This document shows positions 21,822 through 33,596 of a stretch of DNA of 64,000 nt, one piece after another; position 1 is the first letter of the stretch; the number at the start of each line of letters is the position of its first letter. The position numbers and the translations under genes are program-made. The stretch is from contig JALMQS010000085.1 of assembly GCA_024734495.1 (NCBI GenBank), forward strand, positions 16,556,334-16,620,333, read 5' to 3'. The DNA is from Forficula auricularia (lineage: Eukaryota; Arthropoda; Insecta; Dermaptera; Forficulidae). Under the pieces are notes generated by a model, which was given only the letters and a program-made list of their open reading frames with translations, had not been told where the DNA came from and ran no database searches.

Positions 21822-22710
21822 GTATTTTTTTGATATAAAGCGACTAAAATTTAACTTTGACACCTTCAAAATAAGCTGACGTGCTCTGATGTGGCCATAT
21901 ACTTGACTTTACCATACAACCTGGCCCCAAAAATTATTTATAATCATGTAAGGGGGAGGGTTAGTTTTTGCATTTTTATACTTCTGGGGTCCCTCTGATT
22001 ATGTATACACAATTTGGTTGAGTTTGGTAAATGGGCAAGATTTAAATTTTTTACCTCCCCATTTTAGGCGGTTATTTTTTGCATTTTTAGACTTCTGGGG
22101 TCCAACTGATTATGTATACAAAATATGGTTGAGTTTGCTCAAATGGCCTAGATTTTTTATTTTTAACCCCCCTCCACCCCACTTAATTTTGGGTCTATAT
22201 GCACCAAAATCTAATCAGCTCTTAATCTCAATGGACCAAAACTACTTGTGAAATTTGGTTTCGATATTCACACTAGTTTTTGAGCTAGCTCGTCCACAAA
22301 AATTTGGTAACGCACAGACTAACTAACTAACTAACAGACATTTTGACAAAACAATTACTATCTCAAAAACTATAATTTTTTCGATGTTTACTTATAAGAG
22401 CTTTTATTGTAGACCGAAATGCCATGGTTTCGCTCAATTTTGTTAATCAAATTAGTTTCAGCGGTTTATGAGATATTTCGAAAAAAAGAAGGAAAAACAC
22501 TTTTTTCATTACAATACTTGACCATACCCTAAAAAGTAAAAATCTGTAATGCATACAAAGAGTCCCCAATTTTTGATTTTCATAGGAAAATAAACTATTA
22601 ATTCCCATGATATTTTTATCGATTCTAATACAAGAATATTTAGAGAGACGAAAAACAGTATTTGTTTTTATATAAAGCGACGAATATTTAACTTTGACAC
22701 CTTCGAAAAA
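21822..22710. repeat. Direct repeats flanking an R2 element
   Basis: A 50-bp segment ending ATTTAACTTTGACACCTTC at 21835-21870 recurs at 22665-22702 (ATATAAAGCGAC, then the same). The R2 copy lies between. Either the R2 unit is one period of a tandem repeat or it inserted with a long duplication. Confidence 0.6.
21878..22530 (+). mobile_element. R2 repeat family, good copy
   Basis: It runs from GACGTGCTCTGATGTGGCC and CTTGACTTTACCATACAACC to ACAATACTTGACCATACCC. Inner blocks: a GGTTAGTTTTTGCATTTTTA unit repeated twice, a CTAACTAA run and TTTTTTCGATGTTTACTTAT. Matches 40742-41410 in inverted orientation along most of its length. Confidence 0.7.
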
Positions 22711-24499
22711 ACCTTTAATTTATACAAAGGGTCCCCTTTGTCCAGAGGTGTCAGAACCGCCCAAAGCCAGGGTTCATGGGATGAGTAACGGCAACGAAAA
22801 ACCCTTTCTTATGGCAAACTAACCGTAATTAAATATATTTCATATGTTTAATCAAGAATTATGTTCCTTTTTTTAATTTCTTGAAGTACCTTTTTAGTCC
22901 AGTTTAATTGTTGTAGGCCTCCTGGTAGGAAAGTATTGGGGTAGTTGTAATTTCTTCAACCCTTTATGTTTTTTGTGTGCTGAATCCGAATCTGAGGTTT
23001 GCTAACAAAATTTCGTGACGGAACATTGTCAAATATGCAAAAAATGGTAAACAATTTTTTGGCAGTTTTTTGCTTATAACTCAAAAACTATCAAATTTTC
23101 CTAAATAACCTTCCTTTTCAAAATGAAAGTTCATAAAATTTCCTACAAAGAATATGATCCGAATGTTCAAAAGTTTCATGGAATCTATAAATCTAAGCGT
23201 TTTATCAAAAAAAGTGGTCCAAGTAAACGTCTGAATGAATGGATGCGTTAAATATTTTCAAACAAACTTAGGTATATAACTTTTCTTAAAAACATGTTTT
23301 TTACAATAAATATAAGAAACAATGAAGATTCGATTCCTGATAAATAGCGAAAAGTGTAAAAAATTATTTCCAGAGTTCGTAAGAAAAATGCATGGAAGTG
23401 ATTGATTCTTGGTGATCTTTACTAAAAATTTGATTTGATATCTCTAGCTGATAACTATGTTTTAAATTTCCTATCTAGGATATTTACAGTTTTAGAGTTA
23501 TTGCGAGGACGGGAAAATGAACATACATAGAGCTTGATGAATTTTGGGGTTCATTTTTGCTTCAAGAGATCTCAGAACTTGTTCTTAAACTATAAAAGTT
23601 ATCGTATCATTCCAAAATTGAATTTTCATATTGGAATTAGAAGACTTGAAAAAGTCCGTTTCGGAAATTTCATTTTATATAATATATAAGTCAAGATAAA
23701 AGATAGATTGACCGCTGAGGATTAAAAGCTGAAGTCGGACCAACAAAGTTTTCTAATCCTGAAGGGAAAATGATCAACAAGACCCCCAGAAATAGATAAG
23801 CTGATTTAAAATGTATCCGGCTTCAAGGATTATAACTGAAGATAGAGAGAGACATTTCAAAAGTTGATTTGGACTAAGTTCTAGAAAATGAATGATGAAA
23901 CGAAAGGCCAAGTTTCTAAATGCCATTTAAAACAAGTTTAATATAAGCAACAGTGGAATAATCTGAAGAGAGAAGAATTTAGAATTTTACCAAAAATTGT
24001 TAAGAAGAAATATCGTCTGGCAGTGTCGGATACATAGAATACGTAGACTTTGGGAATGTCGTTAGAATTCAACCAAAAATCTATAAAATTAAAACGAGAT
24101 ATTATTCCTCAATATTTCATTATAATACTTATAATTTTTTTAAATAAAACCTACTTACATTTCCTATATTCGAAAATGGATGTAATGATTAAAATATTGA
24201 AAGACTTCTCTAGATCATCAGAGTCCAAATCTTTGACATGCAGAACCTTAGAGTTTACCTTTGATGTCTGTAACTTGAGAATTATTGGTCGTACACACTC
24301 TCTCGTCTAATTCACTTTTTTTTACCAAATTTTATGCTCTACAAAAAATTAATGCTCATTTTTTTCAAAAAAAATTTTAAATACCGAAAAATCAAGTTGA
24401 AACGGAAATTTTTTTTCCATGGAAAATCGAATTTTTCGATGATTTAAGCCCCTAATTGTCTTAGATTTTTTTCCAGCGGGAATATTTTTTTTTCTATAA
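22711..24499. other. Long AT-rich stretch, one FB2 fragment
   Basis: A fragment of the FB2 arm (ATCTATAAATCTAAGCGTTTT... AAGTAAACGT) is at 23175-23235. Otherwise I see no gene. The 86-residue ORF at 24050-24310 lacks a recognisable domain. Confidence 0.45.
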
Positions 24500-25444
24500 A
24501 GGTCTCTACCCACTTCAACGTATCATATGACCGTACTAGGAACGTATCAGACATGAAAAGCAACACGAGACGTCCTGCTATGCCCACTGAAACGGATCGA
24601 CGGCGTTCCGTGCCCGTATACATCCCGTATGATGCCCGTATGTAATCTGTATCATCATACAGATCTAAATCCACCAAAATTGATAGGAAACCGTTTCATT
24701 CTCGCATGCGTATCGATGTTGTGTGGACGTCTTGGGAGCGCTATCAAGTTTTTAAATAATAAAATAGGTATGCCTACTAAAAAATTAACAGTTAGACAAC
24801 TGGCAATAGTTGCCATAATATTGGATGAGGGAGAAGAAGAGAACCAAAAAAACACTCGACGCTACTGAATTCACGATTCTATAAAAGAACGAAAAACTGA
24901 AAGAGAATATTGGACGTTATTCAGGCACTTAGTTGATGATGAAGAAAAGTTCTTTCAGTATTTCCGAATGTCTACATTCTAATTTAATGTATTGCTGAAA
25001 AAATTGAAAATGACATTGTCAGAAGAAACACCAACTTTAGAGAATGTCTGTCATCTAAAGAAAGGCTCGCGCGTCTTGTTGAACTGGCAACAGATGACTA
25101 AGTAAAGGCGTTTACAACGCTCATTTAAATACAAATCTTAAATTAATTAAATAAATAATTGGATACCAATAACGCAGCTCACCGATCCAATTGCAGCTCA
25201 CCGTTTCGCCGCCTGCGCGCATCGGTTTGGCAACGTCGCGTGCCATGCGCGGAGCGTATCGGCACCGGCAAAATATTCTCACCGACAATTTATTAACGCT
25301 CCGTGCATAGTAGGCGACGGTGCTGGTCGGTGACGGAACGGTCTAGTGGGCATAGTCTCATACTTTTCAATACAAAGTATATTTTTTTACCCGACACGTT
25401 CCTAGTACGGTCATAGTATTATTCGTTGTAGTGGGTAGAGACCT
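24500..25444 (+). mobile_element. PIF/Harbinger element with TAA duplication
   Basis: The ends AGGTCTCTACCCACT and AGTGGGTAGAGACCT are inverted, with the similarity continuing to CCGTACTAGGAACGT. TAA at 24497-24499 and 25445-25447 is the 3-bp TWA duplication typical of this superfamily. It carries a broken nuclease-type ORF. At 945 bp it is a deletion derivative. Confidence 0.85.
24770..25101 (+). pseudogene. Harbinger-type nuclease ORF, N-terminal fragment
   Basis: From the ATG at 24770 the frame reads a basic N-terminus then RRY, a stop where W is usual, and IHDSIKERKTEREYWTLF, RHLVDDEEKFFQYFRMSTF, a layout typical of the N-terminal part of Harbinger (HARBI1-like) nucleases. A second stop follows STF, and a one-base loss in an A run near 25000 shifts the frame; in the next frame FRECLSSKERL continues the match. 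The catalytic DDE region is missing. It lies inside the TIR-bounded element in the expected orientation. Confidence 0.75.
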
Positions 25445-25804
25445 TAAATTATCAGTTTCACAACTTGGACTGAAAATAAAAATGTTCCCTTAAACTGAAA
25501 CACCGTAAGAGGCACACACCATAGTGAATATCAGTCAGAAATCAAAATATCTTAGAGCAATAAATATTACATAAATACTTATAGAGTAACCCGTTATGGA
25601 AAGAAAATTTCAAATACAGGTATTATGACTCTTATAACACAGTACTACCTTAAATTACATTATTTTGCTACACCAGAATTAGAAAAATTGGGGCAACTTC
25701 GTTTTGTACGACTCGTATACCTAATATAACAACCTGTTTTGACATTGCATTTGCCTATTAAAGTATGTAACTAATTTAACTTATCTATGTATAAGATACT
25801 AGAT

Positions 25805-27228
25805 CAGGGGCGTTCAACCTTTTGGCTTACACCGGCCGCATTTGAAGAAAAAATAAATGCTCCGGGCCGCATATAAAATATACAAATTCAATTGATATTA
25901 TTTATTTCTTAATAAAAAAAAGATAGTTCATAATGTAAAATATCCAAATATGATTCAGTATGATATCCACCATGACAAAGAGGCAAAAATCTCATAGTAT
26001 AATAATCTTTGAGTTGTTTTCCTTCAGGATTTAGCATTTCATAAGGTTTTAATTACTGAAAAAAAAATAGAAATATGAGATGAAGAATAATATTTTTAAA
26101 TAATATTCGAAGCTCATAATTTTGCTTTTAATGAATTTCATTCTCGAAAATAGCTTCAAGTAGATAAGTAAATGTAAATTCATATTTCTAAAAGTGAATA
26201 AATACATATTGACTGAAGGTTTTCTACATTTTATTCGATCGCGACTCTAATGTAGGGAATTTTTGTCAAATATTGAGTGAAAATAATATTTGAACTTATA
26301 TATTTCTAACTTGAAATAATGATATTAAATAAATTTTAATTTTCTCATTGATATATCAAAGAATAATTGATACGTCAACAAGAATTATTTTGACCGCGCT
26401 GATTTGAAAAAAGATATTTTTATCTCGCAAGACTACTGCGGATTACGCTATTGGAGTCTGTGGAGTATTAAGTCTGGACCAAGAGAGAAAAAATGTAATC
26501 CACCTAGCTACAATCCAACGTCATTTCGCGTATAGCCCGCTAGACATTCGGATGGATCACCGAGTGAATTTGAAATCTTAGATGTTATATACTCGATCTC
26601 CCAGTCTATACGCGAAATGACGTTGGATTGTAGCTAGGTGGATTACATCTTTTCTCTCTTGGTCCAGACTTAATACTCCGCAGACTCCAATAGCGTAATA
26701 CGCAGTAGTCTTGCGAGATAAAAATATCTTTTTTCAAATCAGCGCGGTCAAAATAATTCTTGTTGACGTATCAATTATTCTTTGATATATCAATGAGAAA
26801 ATTAAAATTTATTTAAATACATATTGTGAAGCCAGGAGGAATATTTATTTCTGTGTAGATAATTTTTATGAAATTCTAATAAAGAGACATTAAATTTTTC
26901 TTTCATTTCCATATATTCATTAGAAAGTTTGCACGTAAAATATTTAAATCTATAAAAATGTTTCAAAATATGCCAAAAGTGTGCTTATTTATTCGGAAAT
27001 CTTAATATATTTTTTCACATTCAAAATTGAAAATCTGCCTTTTATTCTTTGAAAACTTGTGGGGCGGTTTTCATTTTCCAATTTCTTTTTATTTTAGAAA
27101 AAAAAAATCAGGTCAAATTGTATCAGATATGTTTTCCAGGAACATAAAAATCTCAATGTTTTAAGGAAGTTTATAATTTTGTCGGTCCGCATTCATTGCT
27201 GCGCTGGGCCGCGGGTTGGACAGCCCTG
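25805..27228. mobile_element. hAT element with intact 8-bp duplication
   Basis: The ends CAGGGGCGTTCAACC and GGTTGGACAGCCCTG are typical hAT terminal repeats. TACTAGAT at 25797-25804 is exactly repeated at 27229-27236. No intact transposase is seen. A 490-bp palindrome has inserted at 26328-26814. Intact duplication points to a fairly recent insertion. Confidence 0.92.
26328..26814. mobile_element. Foldback FB8 nested in the hAT element
   Basis: Arms of about 205 bp (AAATAAATTTTAATTTTCTC and complement) differ by only a few bases. The unpaired centre is about 26535-26605. It must be younger than the hAT insertion. Confidence 0.9.
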
Positions 27229-27389
27229 TACTAGATAAAAAGAATTAGAGAATTAAAGTCACTCAGACACAAGCGAGAGGCTTGATTTTGTATTCGTTGT
27301 ATTCGTTGAATAAAACAATTTCATATAACAAGATATTTTTAGTGGAACACAGCTACCTTGTTATAAGAAATCTGTACATATTTATATAG

Positions 27390-27955
27390 AATAGAATAGA
27401 ATATTTATTTGCAAAAAAATAAGTAAATACATTGTAGGTATATGTAAAAAAATTTAAACTAATTAAAGACAATAAAATAAATTAAATTTAACAATTATTG
27501 CAACACCCCTCATTAAGCAAAGCTTGTGTGGAGGGGTGGTCCGACATCATAGCGTTATTTGCCAGTTCCAATTTTTATATATAATATCTATGTACATCCA
27601 TATAGCTTTTTATAAATAAATAAAATCCGAAACTTCCAAAAAATAAATCAATACTAAAGGCCTTCTTCCACATACCTCCTCAACCTTCTCCTAAACAAAC
27701 CAGAGATTGGCAGCCCAGTGATGCTCGCTGGCAGTCCATTATAAACACGGGGACCCCTGAAAGCTGGATGACGTGCAGCTGCACTGGCATTAAATCTAGG
27801 CTCCTTAAGGCGTTTCCCAGATTGTCCTCGGGTTCCATGGACATGCCCCGGCGCCTCCGGGAATTCCCCAGGTCTAGTGTGTACAAAATTTATGAGGCAC
27901 ATATCACGGATTTTACTTATGGAAAGTGGTGTAGGTTTTAGGTGAAACATGATGT
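27390..27955 (-). mobile_element. Non-LTR retrotransposon 3' end
   Basis: The minus strand has the C-terminal end of a reverse-transcriptase ORF (27654-27950), then an AT-rich 3' region that ends in a GAATA-type microsatellite (27388-27405), a usual tail of CR1/L2-like LINEs. 5'-truncated as expected for this class. Confidence 0.7.
27654..27950 (-). pseudogene. LINE ORF2 C-terminal fragment
   Basis: The translation contains RLKEPRFNASAAARHPAFRG, PRVYNGLP and LFRRRLRRYVEEGL. This arrangement (R...P..R...A.....R.P..YN.LP ... F...LR.YL) closes the ORF2 of CR1/Jockey-like non-LTR retrotransposons, after the reverse transcriptase. Ninety-eight codons are open with no stop. The upstream RT domain is not present: the sequence breaks at about 27956 into a palindrome. 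Exact clade is uncertain. Confidence 0.65.
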
Positions 27956-27969
27956 TAGTTAATAGAGTA

Positions 27970-28079
27970 AAGGGTGTGTAGTTTCACAGTGAATGAAATA
28001 AAACTCAAAGAGGTTTATACAAAAGTTTGTATAAACCTCTTTGAGTTTTATTTCATTCACTGTGAAACTACACACCCTT
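27970..28079. repeat. Near-perfect 110-bp palindrome
   Basis: AAGGGTGTGTAGTTTCACAG and its complement bound 53-bp arms that meet at TACAAAAGTTTGTA. It adjoins the 5' break of the LINE fragment. Confidence 0.92.
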
Positions 28080-29123
28080 AACATATCACGGAGCTGGTCA
28101 AAATTCAAAACGTTGAATTCCTTGAAGATTAGCTCAGTGGGGTGTACCTTGCCGACCTACCTAAACAAATCTTTATTATTCTCTTCTGCATAAGTATCAG
28201 AGGCCTCAGGACTCAGAATATGATTCAAGAGTTATTAACGTAATACCCTTTATTATTTGAACCGCTTACATAATAATATTTAACGATTTTTTGGATTTCA
28301 ACTACAAAGTTGAAAGCCCTTATTTGTGATCGTTTTTTGTCGGACGTTCCCTAGAAATTGTTTAACTCGCCTCGTTTAAGTTTATATTTGTCAAGATATT
28401 CAAATGTGTGCAAACGACTTGTGTGTCAGGTGAACTCGGGAGCCGGGGACTCCCTATGTGTGTGCGTAAAAGAGTGTTGGTGTGTTTGCTCTGGACGGTC
28501 AATGATCATCGGGGCTGCTTGCCTGCACCTTAAGGAGCTCAGGGCATGATTTATTTCTTCTCAAATATTTGCAATGCTCGATGTCCATAAAATCAACCAG
28601 CAGCGGCAACTTGACTTTTGCTTCTTTTAAGAGGAATCGTGCTTTTCCCCCTGTTTCTTTTTTTTTTTTTATTTTTAGCAAATAAACTTAAGTTAGGATT
28701 AATCTTTATATAGAGCAATAATATTTGAACGAGCCGAGTTTTATTTTCATAGACGTTCAAGAGATGATTTAAATTAAAATTTCATATTATTTCACTGAAA
28801 TACATTTAGTGAGTGTATTTACAAACTTTCGAATCCCGAATATTTGCTCTCATCGGAGATGATTTATATAATTTATGTGTAATCTCTTTCGAACTTTAGG
28901 TAGGTACTTAAACCACGTTTTAGAAGTTAATAGTGTGCATTTCTCAATTTTTTAATAATTTAAATAGAACAGATTTAAGATATTAATTTTGCCTTAGCAC
29001 TTTTTAGTTAGGTATATGTCGAATATGTGATTTCAAGCTAAGTTTCTGATCCAAAGTCAAACCCAGTAATTTAACCTCATTGTACTAGTAGACCTGAAAA
29101 TTTATTCTATTAAGAGTAGGTAA
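28080..29123. other. Stretch with one GC-richer block, no gene recognised
   Basis: 28330-28560 is GC-richer and has a short plus-strand ORF without known domain. No splice signals strong enough to call. The rest is AT-rich. Confidence 0.4.
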
Positions 29124-29200
29124 CGAGGGGTGATCCGTGATTGGAAGTAGGTGTACACCTCTTTGGAAGTATTTTGGAATACTTGGAAATATTTTGAATT
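29124..29200 (+). mobile_element. M8 MITE, 5' partial copy
   Basis: CGAGGGGTGATCCGTGATTG, AGTAGGTGTACACC and GGAAGTATTTTGG match the left half of M8. The right end is missing. Confidence 0.6.
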
Positions 29201-29599
29201 AATTTGATTTCAACCACACGAGGGAATTCCGTGGCATTTCATGACAATTCTCCATAATATCCAATATTTCCTGATTGATTAAATATTTTCCGATTAACAT
29301 TTTTGTTTTATTTACACTTTTATACAAAAAACAATTCCCGCTTATTTCAATGAAATAATTATGAAAAATTAACTTTTGTTGCAAAGAAATGCGAATTCTA
29401 TGGAACAAATGAGCTCAGACTGAGGCGGAGGCAAACGTTGACTTAGTGCCCAGCGTGTGGTTTACCACACGCCTCGCAAGGCGGAAACTACAATACCAAT
29501 TTTTTTGGTTTTTTGCATGGATGATTTTTAGCATAAAATAAGTCGTTCCTGAAAATTTCACCAAAAAATTCCAACGTTTAAGTTTTCTGGGCCTTAATG

Positions 29600-30143
29600 G
29601 ATTAATATATATATTAAAATTAAACAATTTAATTGATTATAAATTCGAGTATTAAATCCCACAAAGAGTTAATAAGAAAAATGATTATATATTGGAATTT
29701 GCCAATTTAATTGATTATTATAAAACTCGATATTTTGTTATTTAATTAAAAAAAAATAATTATACGGAATTTATTTATATACCTATATATACATAATCTG
29801 TGGGCCACTAAAAAATTAGAAATGCAAAAACTGGGGGTGGGGGTGGGTGGTGCAGGAGGTGGGCCGCGGCGTTGGTGGAGTGGCGGGTTCGGGGTTCAGG
29901 TGGCATAGCGGAGCTGGTTGTCCAGGGGGCGTGGCGGGGGTGTGGTGTGCGTGTGCGGTATGGGGCGGGGGTCCAGGGGCGTAGCTGGGCTGGTATGGGG
30001 GTGGGGTGCAGGGGGTGTTCTGCCGGGGTGGTGTGCAGTGATGGGGTGGTTTTTATCAGAATTTTAAATTAAAAATAATATTAATATATAAGTTTTAACT
30101 GAAGCAAAAAGTTTCCGAGCATCGCTCGGTGGCTCCAGGTACT
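29600..30143 (+). mobile_element. Helitron-like H1, 5'-truncated, G-rich core
   Basis: The 3' end is intact: CCGAGC-ATC-GCTCGG hairpin then CTCCAGGTACT. It contains the G-rich block shared with 32536-33596 and 58131-58948. The 5' boundary is not clear. Confidence 0.65.
29832..30051 (+). repeat. G-rich minisatellite with G-quadruplex potential
   Basis: Irregular units built from GGTGGGG, GCAGGGGGTG and GGCGGGGG. Many runs of three or more G lie close together on the plus (element sense) strand. Counterparts: 32570-32716 (on the minus strand) and 58698-58790. Confidence 0.75.
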
Positions 30144-31602
30144 ATAAATAAATCTATCAATAATTATAAAACCACATTCCAAATCTACTTTTCAGAAAAT
30201 AAATTTTTTACAACAGGAAATCAATTTATAATAATAAACTTGATAATCAAATTTAAAATAATCTTTACTTTAAGACTTAAAGTATAACTAAATCTATAAT
30301 AAAATCAATTTTTTTCTATATTTTATTACTTCCAATAAAGTGCAGAATAAACCGTTATTTTGAGTTTTTCCTTTTTCATTCTATTAGATTTTTTCCTTTT
30401 ATTTTTCTTTTTATATGTTGGAATGAAAATTCGTATTTCGATTGTAAAAGCCATTTACCGAGCTTAAGTGCTTGAAAGTTCACACATGTTCATTATGCAG
30501 CCGAATTCTAATTCAAGAGTGGATTTTTGAATGTTTAGATAAGACAGAATATTGGATGGTTTTAGTGCCCGACCGGATTACCTATATGAAAATATTGAAC
30601 TCGTTAAAGGGACTCGCCCGAATTCAACGCCATTTTGCTAGCGCTTAGAAATTACTATTAAAAATGCGAACCACTTTCGCTTAAAGGTTAAAAAATATTC
30701 TGGCTTTTTAGTACACATTTGACATTAATTTATCCGAATTAATTTTAAACCAAATAGAATCATTAAAAGTAATATTACTTATAAACTTATAAGTGAATTA
30801 AATTAAAAGTAAATTTATGTATTTTCACTTTGTTTTTGGAAAATAAGATGTCGGTAATCTGATCTAACAACTTGGTTTCAAACAATAGCTTTACTTTGGA
30901 AAATCTCAAGAGTGACTTCATATCCAATTTTTTGAGTAAAATGGTCAAAAAAAGGATTGAAATATTTTGTTTTCTCAATTTTTGAAATTTTTTTTAAAAA
31001 AGAACATTAAAAAAAAAGAAAAAAATACATATGGTCAATTGCCCTCTTCCCCTCCTGTCCCATTGACTTGCAATTTTCCTTAGTACAAGTCCCGTTACTC
31101 TACTCCTATCCCCTCCAACGCCTGGGCGCTGGACTTGAGGCAGACGCCAGTACGATCGGCTCATCCCACGCGTACAAGTGCATATAATTATCTGGTTATT
31201 CCAGGTAAATATCACAATCAAATTTACCCCAAATGATATATATTTCTCTCTCGACAAGAGAATATAGTATTTTTTATCAAATATCAGAGATTACGGCTAA
31301 ATGACCATGATCTAGTTTTTAATACATGTGATTTCAGACTCGATTATTTAGATAAATCAGTTTTAACACTCTTAATTCAAATAAAAATATTTTTTTCTTT
31401 AATTCTATCAAAAGCTTATACTTCGATTAATCCAATTTGTGATTTTTATAATTTAATTGTATTTATTATTTTTTGAAAATTATTCCCATTCGAAGTTATT
31501 TACTATTTTCTGATTTCACTCTATTTTGATATTTTATTATAATTATTAATTTAGTAAGGGTTTACATAAGAGACGTGAAGCTTTCATTTATTTATTATAA
31601 TT
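30144..31602. other. AT-rich stretch without recognised gene
   Basis: A GC-richer patch at 31030-31190 has an 87-residue minus-strand frame with no domain I know. The remainder is AT-rich intergenic-like DNA. Confidence 0.45.
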
Positions 31603-31604
31603 TA

Positions 31605-31960
31605 TAAACTCCCGCTAGCGATCCTAGATTAACTGACACTCTCGACTCCCTAGCCCATCGTAGATCTGTCTCCGCCCTTTCCATTTTTTATAGATATTAC
31701 CATGGCTTATGTTCTGACGAAATAAAATCGATAATCCCACCAAAGGCTTCATTTGCGCGAAATACACGATTTTCTAAAATTCAACACCCCTACGCGCTTA
31801 AACTAGATACTAATCGAACAAACGCATTCGCCAATTCATTTATCCTTATGACATCTAGAGACTGGAACTCTCTTCCCCCGACCGTCTTTCAGCAACTTAT
31901 AACTTTCAATCTTTCAAGACCAGCATCCACAGATACCTTCGACTGCTACCCAATCACTAA
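31605..31960 (+). pseudogene. Non-LTR retrotransposon ORF2 C-terminal fragment
   Basis: The plus-strand frame reads DPRLTDTLDSLAHRRSVSAL, SIFYRYYHGLCSDEI, IIPP, the HPYALKLDTNRTNAF block and TSRDWNSLPPTVF. This is the characteristic end of Jockey/CR1-like ORF2 proteins (AHRR...FYRYYHG..S.E......HPY......R....F....R.WN.LP). A shift near 31910 puts the closing FKTSIHRYL into another frame. The reverse transcriptase is absent, so this is a 5'-truncated, dead copy. A hammerhead-bearing repeat follows directly at 32052. Confidence 0.85.
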
Positions 31961-32051
31961 ATCTCCCCTTATCTTCACGTTACAAGGGTCCGCCACGGAC
32001 TACAGAGATTGTACCTTCTTGGTGCAACTTCTTCTTGTATCAATATCATTA

Positions 32052-32215
32052 TAAAAAAAAACGTTTCGGTTATTGGTTGTAGCCATCTTCAGAGCTGAAC
32101 AATGACATACAATGATAACAATATTAAATCGGCCTTGTACAAGTACACCAAAAAATTATAATTTATGTTTTTCTACTCAATAAATGAAAGATGCACGTCT
32201 TTTATTTAAACCCTT
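32052..32215 (-). mobile_element. Single arm of hammerhead-bearing repeat (family k)
   Basis: It matches one arm of the palindrome at 56897-57480: ACGTTTCGG, then AGCCATCTTCAGAGCT, AACAATATTAA. It abuts the LINE tail's A-run. Confidence 0.6.
32060..32096 (-). ncRNA. Degenerate hammerhead-like motif (family k)
   Basis: Minus strand: CTGAAGA, extra T, GGCTACAACCAATAACC, GAAACGT. Stem II is poorly paired here but perfect in 57376. No good stem I. Confidence 0.25.
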
Positions 32216-32292
32216 ACTAAGTTAATACAACTAAATCTATAAAGAATTCCTAAAATAAATAATTATTAAAGTTAAATCTTTTTGTTTTCCAG

Positions 32293-32368
32293 ATGAAACA
32301 AGCTTGCTACCGAGGCATGACTAGTCCTGACTTGTGTGCTTTCTGAGAGTCTTCTCGTATATTTAGTG
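32293..32368 (+). other. Candidate 76-nt exon
   Basis: TTTTTGTTTTCCAG precedes 32293 and GTAAGTAATC follows 32368, both close to insect splice consensus. The segment starts ATGAAACAAGC and reads 17 codons to a stop at about 32344-32346 (MKQACYRGMTSPDLCAF). It could be a terminal-coding or leader exon of an unseen gene. No partner exon identified in this region. Confidence 0.35.
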
Positions 32369-32569
32369 GTAAGTAATCTATCTGCTATTTTCATTTGATT
32401 ATAATAATTATATTGATATAAATACACTTATTTTATTAACACAAGTATAATTTCAAATTTATTCTATTAATTGAAAATTTTCAAAATTTTAGAATGTTGA
32501 AGATCTCTTTCTAAAACTTGCTTATTTAATATTATAGTACCTGGAGGCACCGAGCGATGCTCGGTAACC

Positions 32570-32716
32570 CCTGACCCCCACACCTCCCTCCCGAAACCAT
32601 ACACCTCGCCCCCAACACTGCACCCCCACTCCACCCCAACCTCCCCCTCCCACCCCGAACCCCCCACAACTGCACCCCACCTCCTGCACCCCCCACATCC
32701 ATCCCCACCCCGACAC
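32570..32716 (-). repeat. G-rich minisatellite in Helitron (minus strand G-rich)
   Basis: C-rich on the plus strand (CCCCCAC, CACCCC, CCTCCC units). It sits just inside the 3' hairpin, as in the 29.8 and 58.7 kb copies. Confidence 0.8.
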
Positions 32717-33260
32717 AGTTTTTGCATTTCTATCTTTCTAATGGTCCACATATTATGTGTATATTTGTTTACTCGTACACCAATTTGCCCACATTCGTTT
32801 ATATTGATAAACATTATAAAAAATACATAAGAAAATAATAATAAAAAAAATAATCGTATAGGATCTGAAATAAAAACATAAAATTTAAAAAATGTGTGCG
32901 TCTCGGGACGTGCGACAGAAGTGATAACTTTCACCAACCAAGTATTTTTTTAGGAAGACAATTGCAAGGTTAGTTGCGCGGAGAAAAGAGAATTTAATTT
33001 TAATTAGAAGAGTGGGGGGGGGCAAAGGAATAATTATTAATATATTTAATGTTTTTGGATTTAAAATTAATTGTTGTCTTTCTTTCAGCTTAATTCAATT
33101 ATACATATTTCAAATTTGCCGCGCCCCAATATATCAAATAAATTATATTTATTAAATACATAACTATATATAAAATATTCAATTATTTCCACACTTATAA
33201 TAAAGTCTAATTCAAAAATATTCATTTTAGTAAAAGTAAAAAGCAAAGATTTTTAAAATT

Positions 33261-33330
33261 GTTCTATGGTCTACTGGTTAAGTCTATGCCTCTGATGCAA
33301 GAGGTCTCTGGTTCTAATCTGACATGCGTC
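33261..33330 (+). ncRNA. tRNA-like sequence in Helitron
   Basis: GTTCTATGGTCTACTGGTTAAG resembles a tRNA 5' half with an A box, and GGTTCTAATCT is a mutated B box. CCTC/GAGG can form an anticodon stem but the loop is the wrong length. Likely a SINE or tRNA pseudogene. Confidence 0.4.
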
Positions 33331-33596
33331 AAATGAATTTTTTTTATTGAGATTTTCATCTATCAATAATTACTTTAATTAAGAAAAAATCAATTAAGAT
33401 GAATTTTGATGAGGTCCAGACCTAGCCAGATCGTTTTTTCATCCTCAAAACTTGTTAATAGATTTTGTTTCATCAAAATCGGTAGGGCCGTTTTCAAAAT
33501 AGAACAAAGATACAAATAAATATATATATATATAAATAAATATATATATAAATAAATAAATAAATATACAATTTTTGCTCGTTTAATAAGAGTAGA

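Larger units (their letters stand above)
32536..33596 (-). mobile_element. Helitron-like H1, full-length, minus strand
   Basis: The 3' end at 32536 (AGTACCTGGAGGC, hairpin ACCGAGC-GAT-GCTCGGT) and the 5' end at 33595-33596 (complement of TCTACTCTTATTAAACGAGC) are both intact. It contains the G-rich block and a tRNA-like segment. The 156-codon minus ORF at 32467-32937 is an accident of the G-rich tract. Confidence 0.82.

Noticed and set aside
24444..24868. Overlapping ORFs on both strands near 24.6 kb
   Set aside because: They lie in the Harbinger TIR region and are shadows of it; only the frame from 24770 shows transposase similarity.
28120..28165. A-box-like TTAGCTCAGTGGG suggesting a tRNA
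   Set aside because: No B box or cloverleaf follows within 100 bp; probably chance or a very short fragment.
32467..32937. 156-codon minus-strand ORF, the longest in the window
   Set aside because: It runs through the G-rich Helitron block and its translation is a glycine/tryptophan/valine low-complexity product. The same block in other copies has stops.
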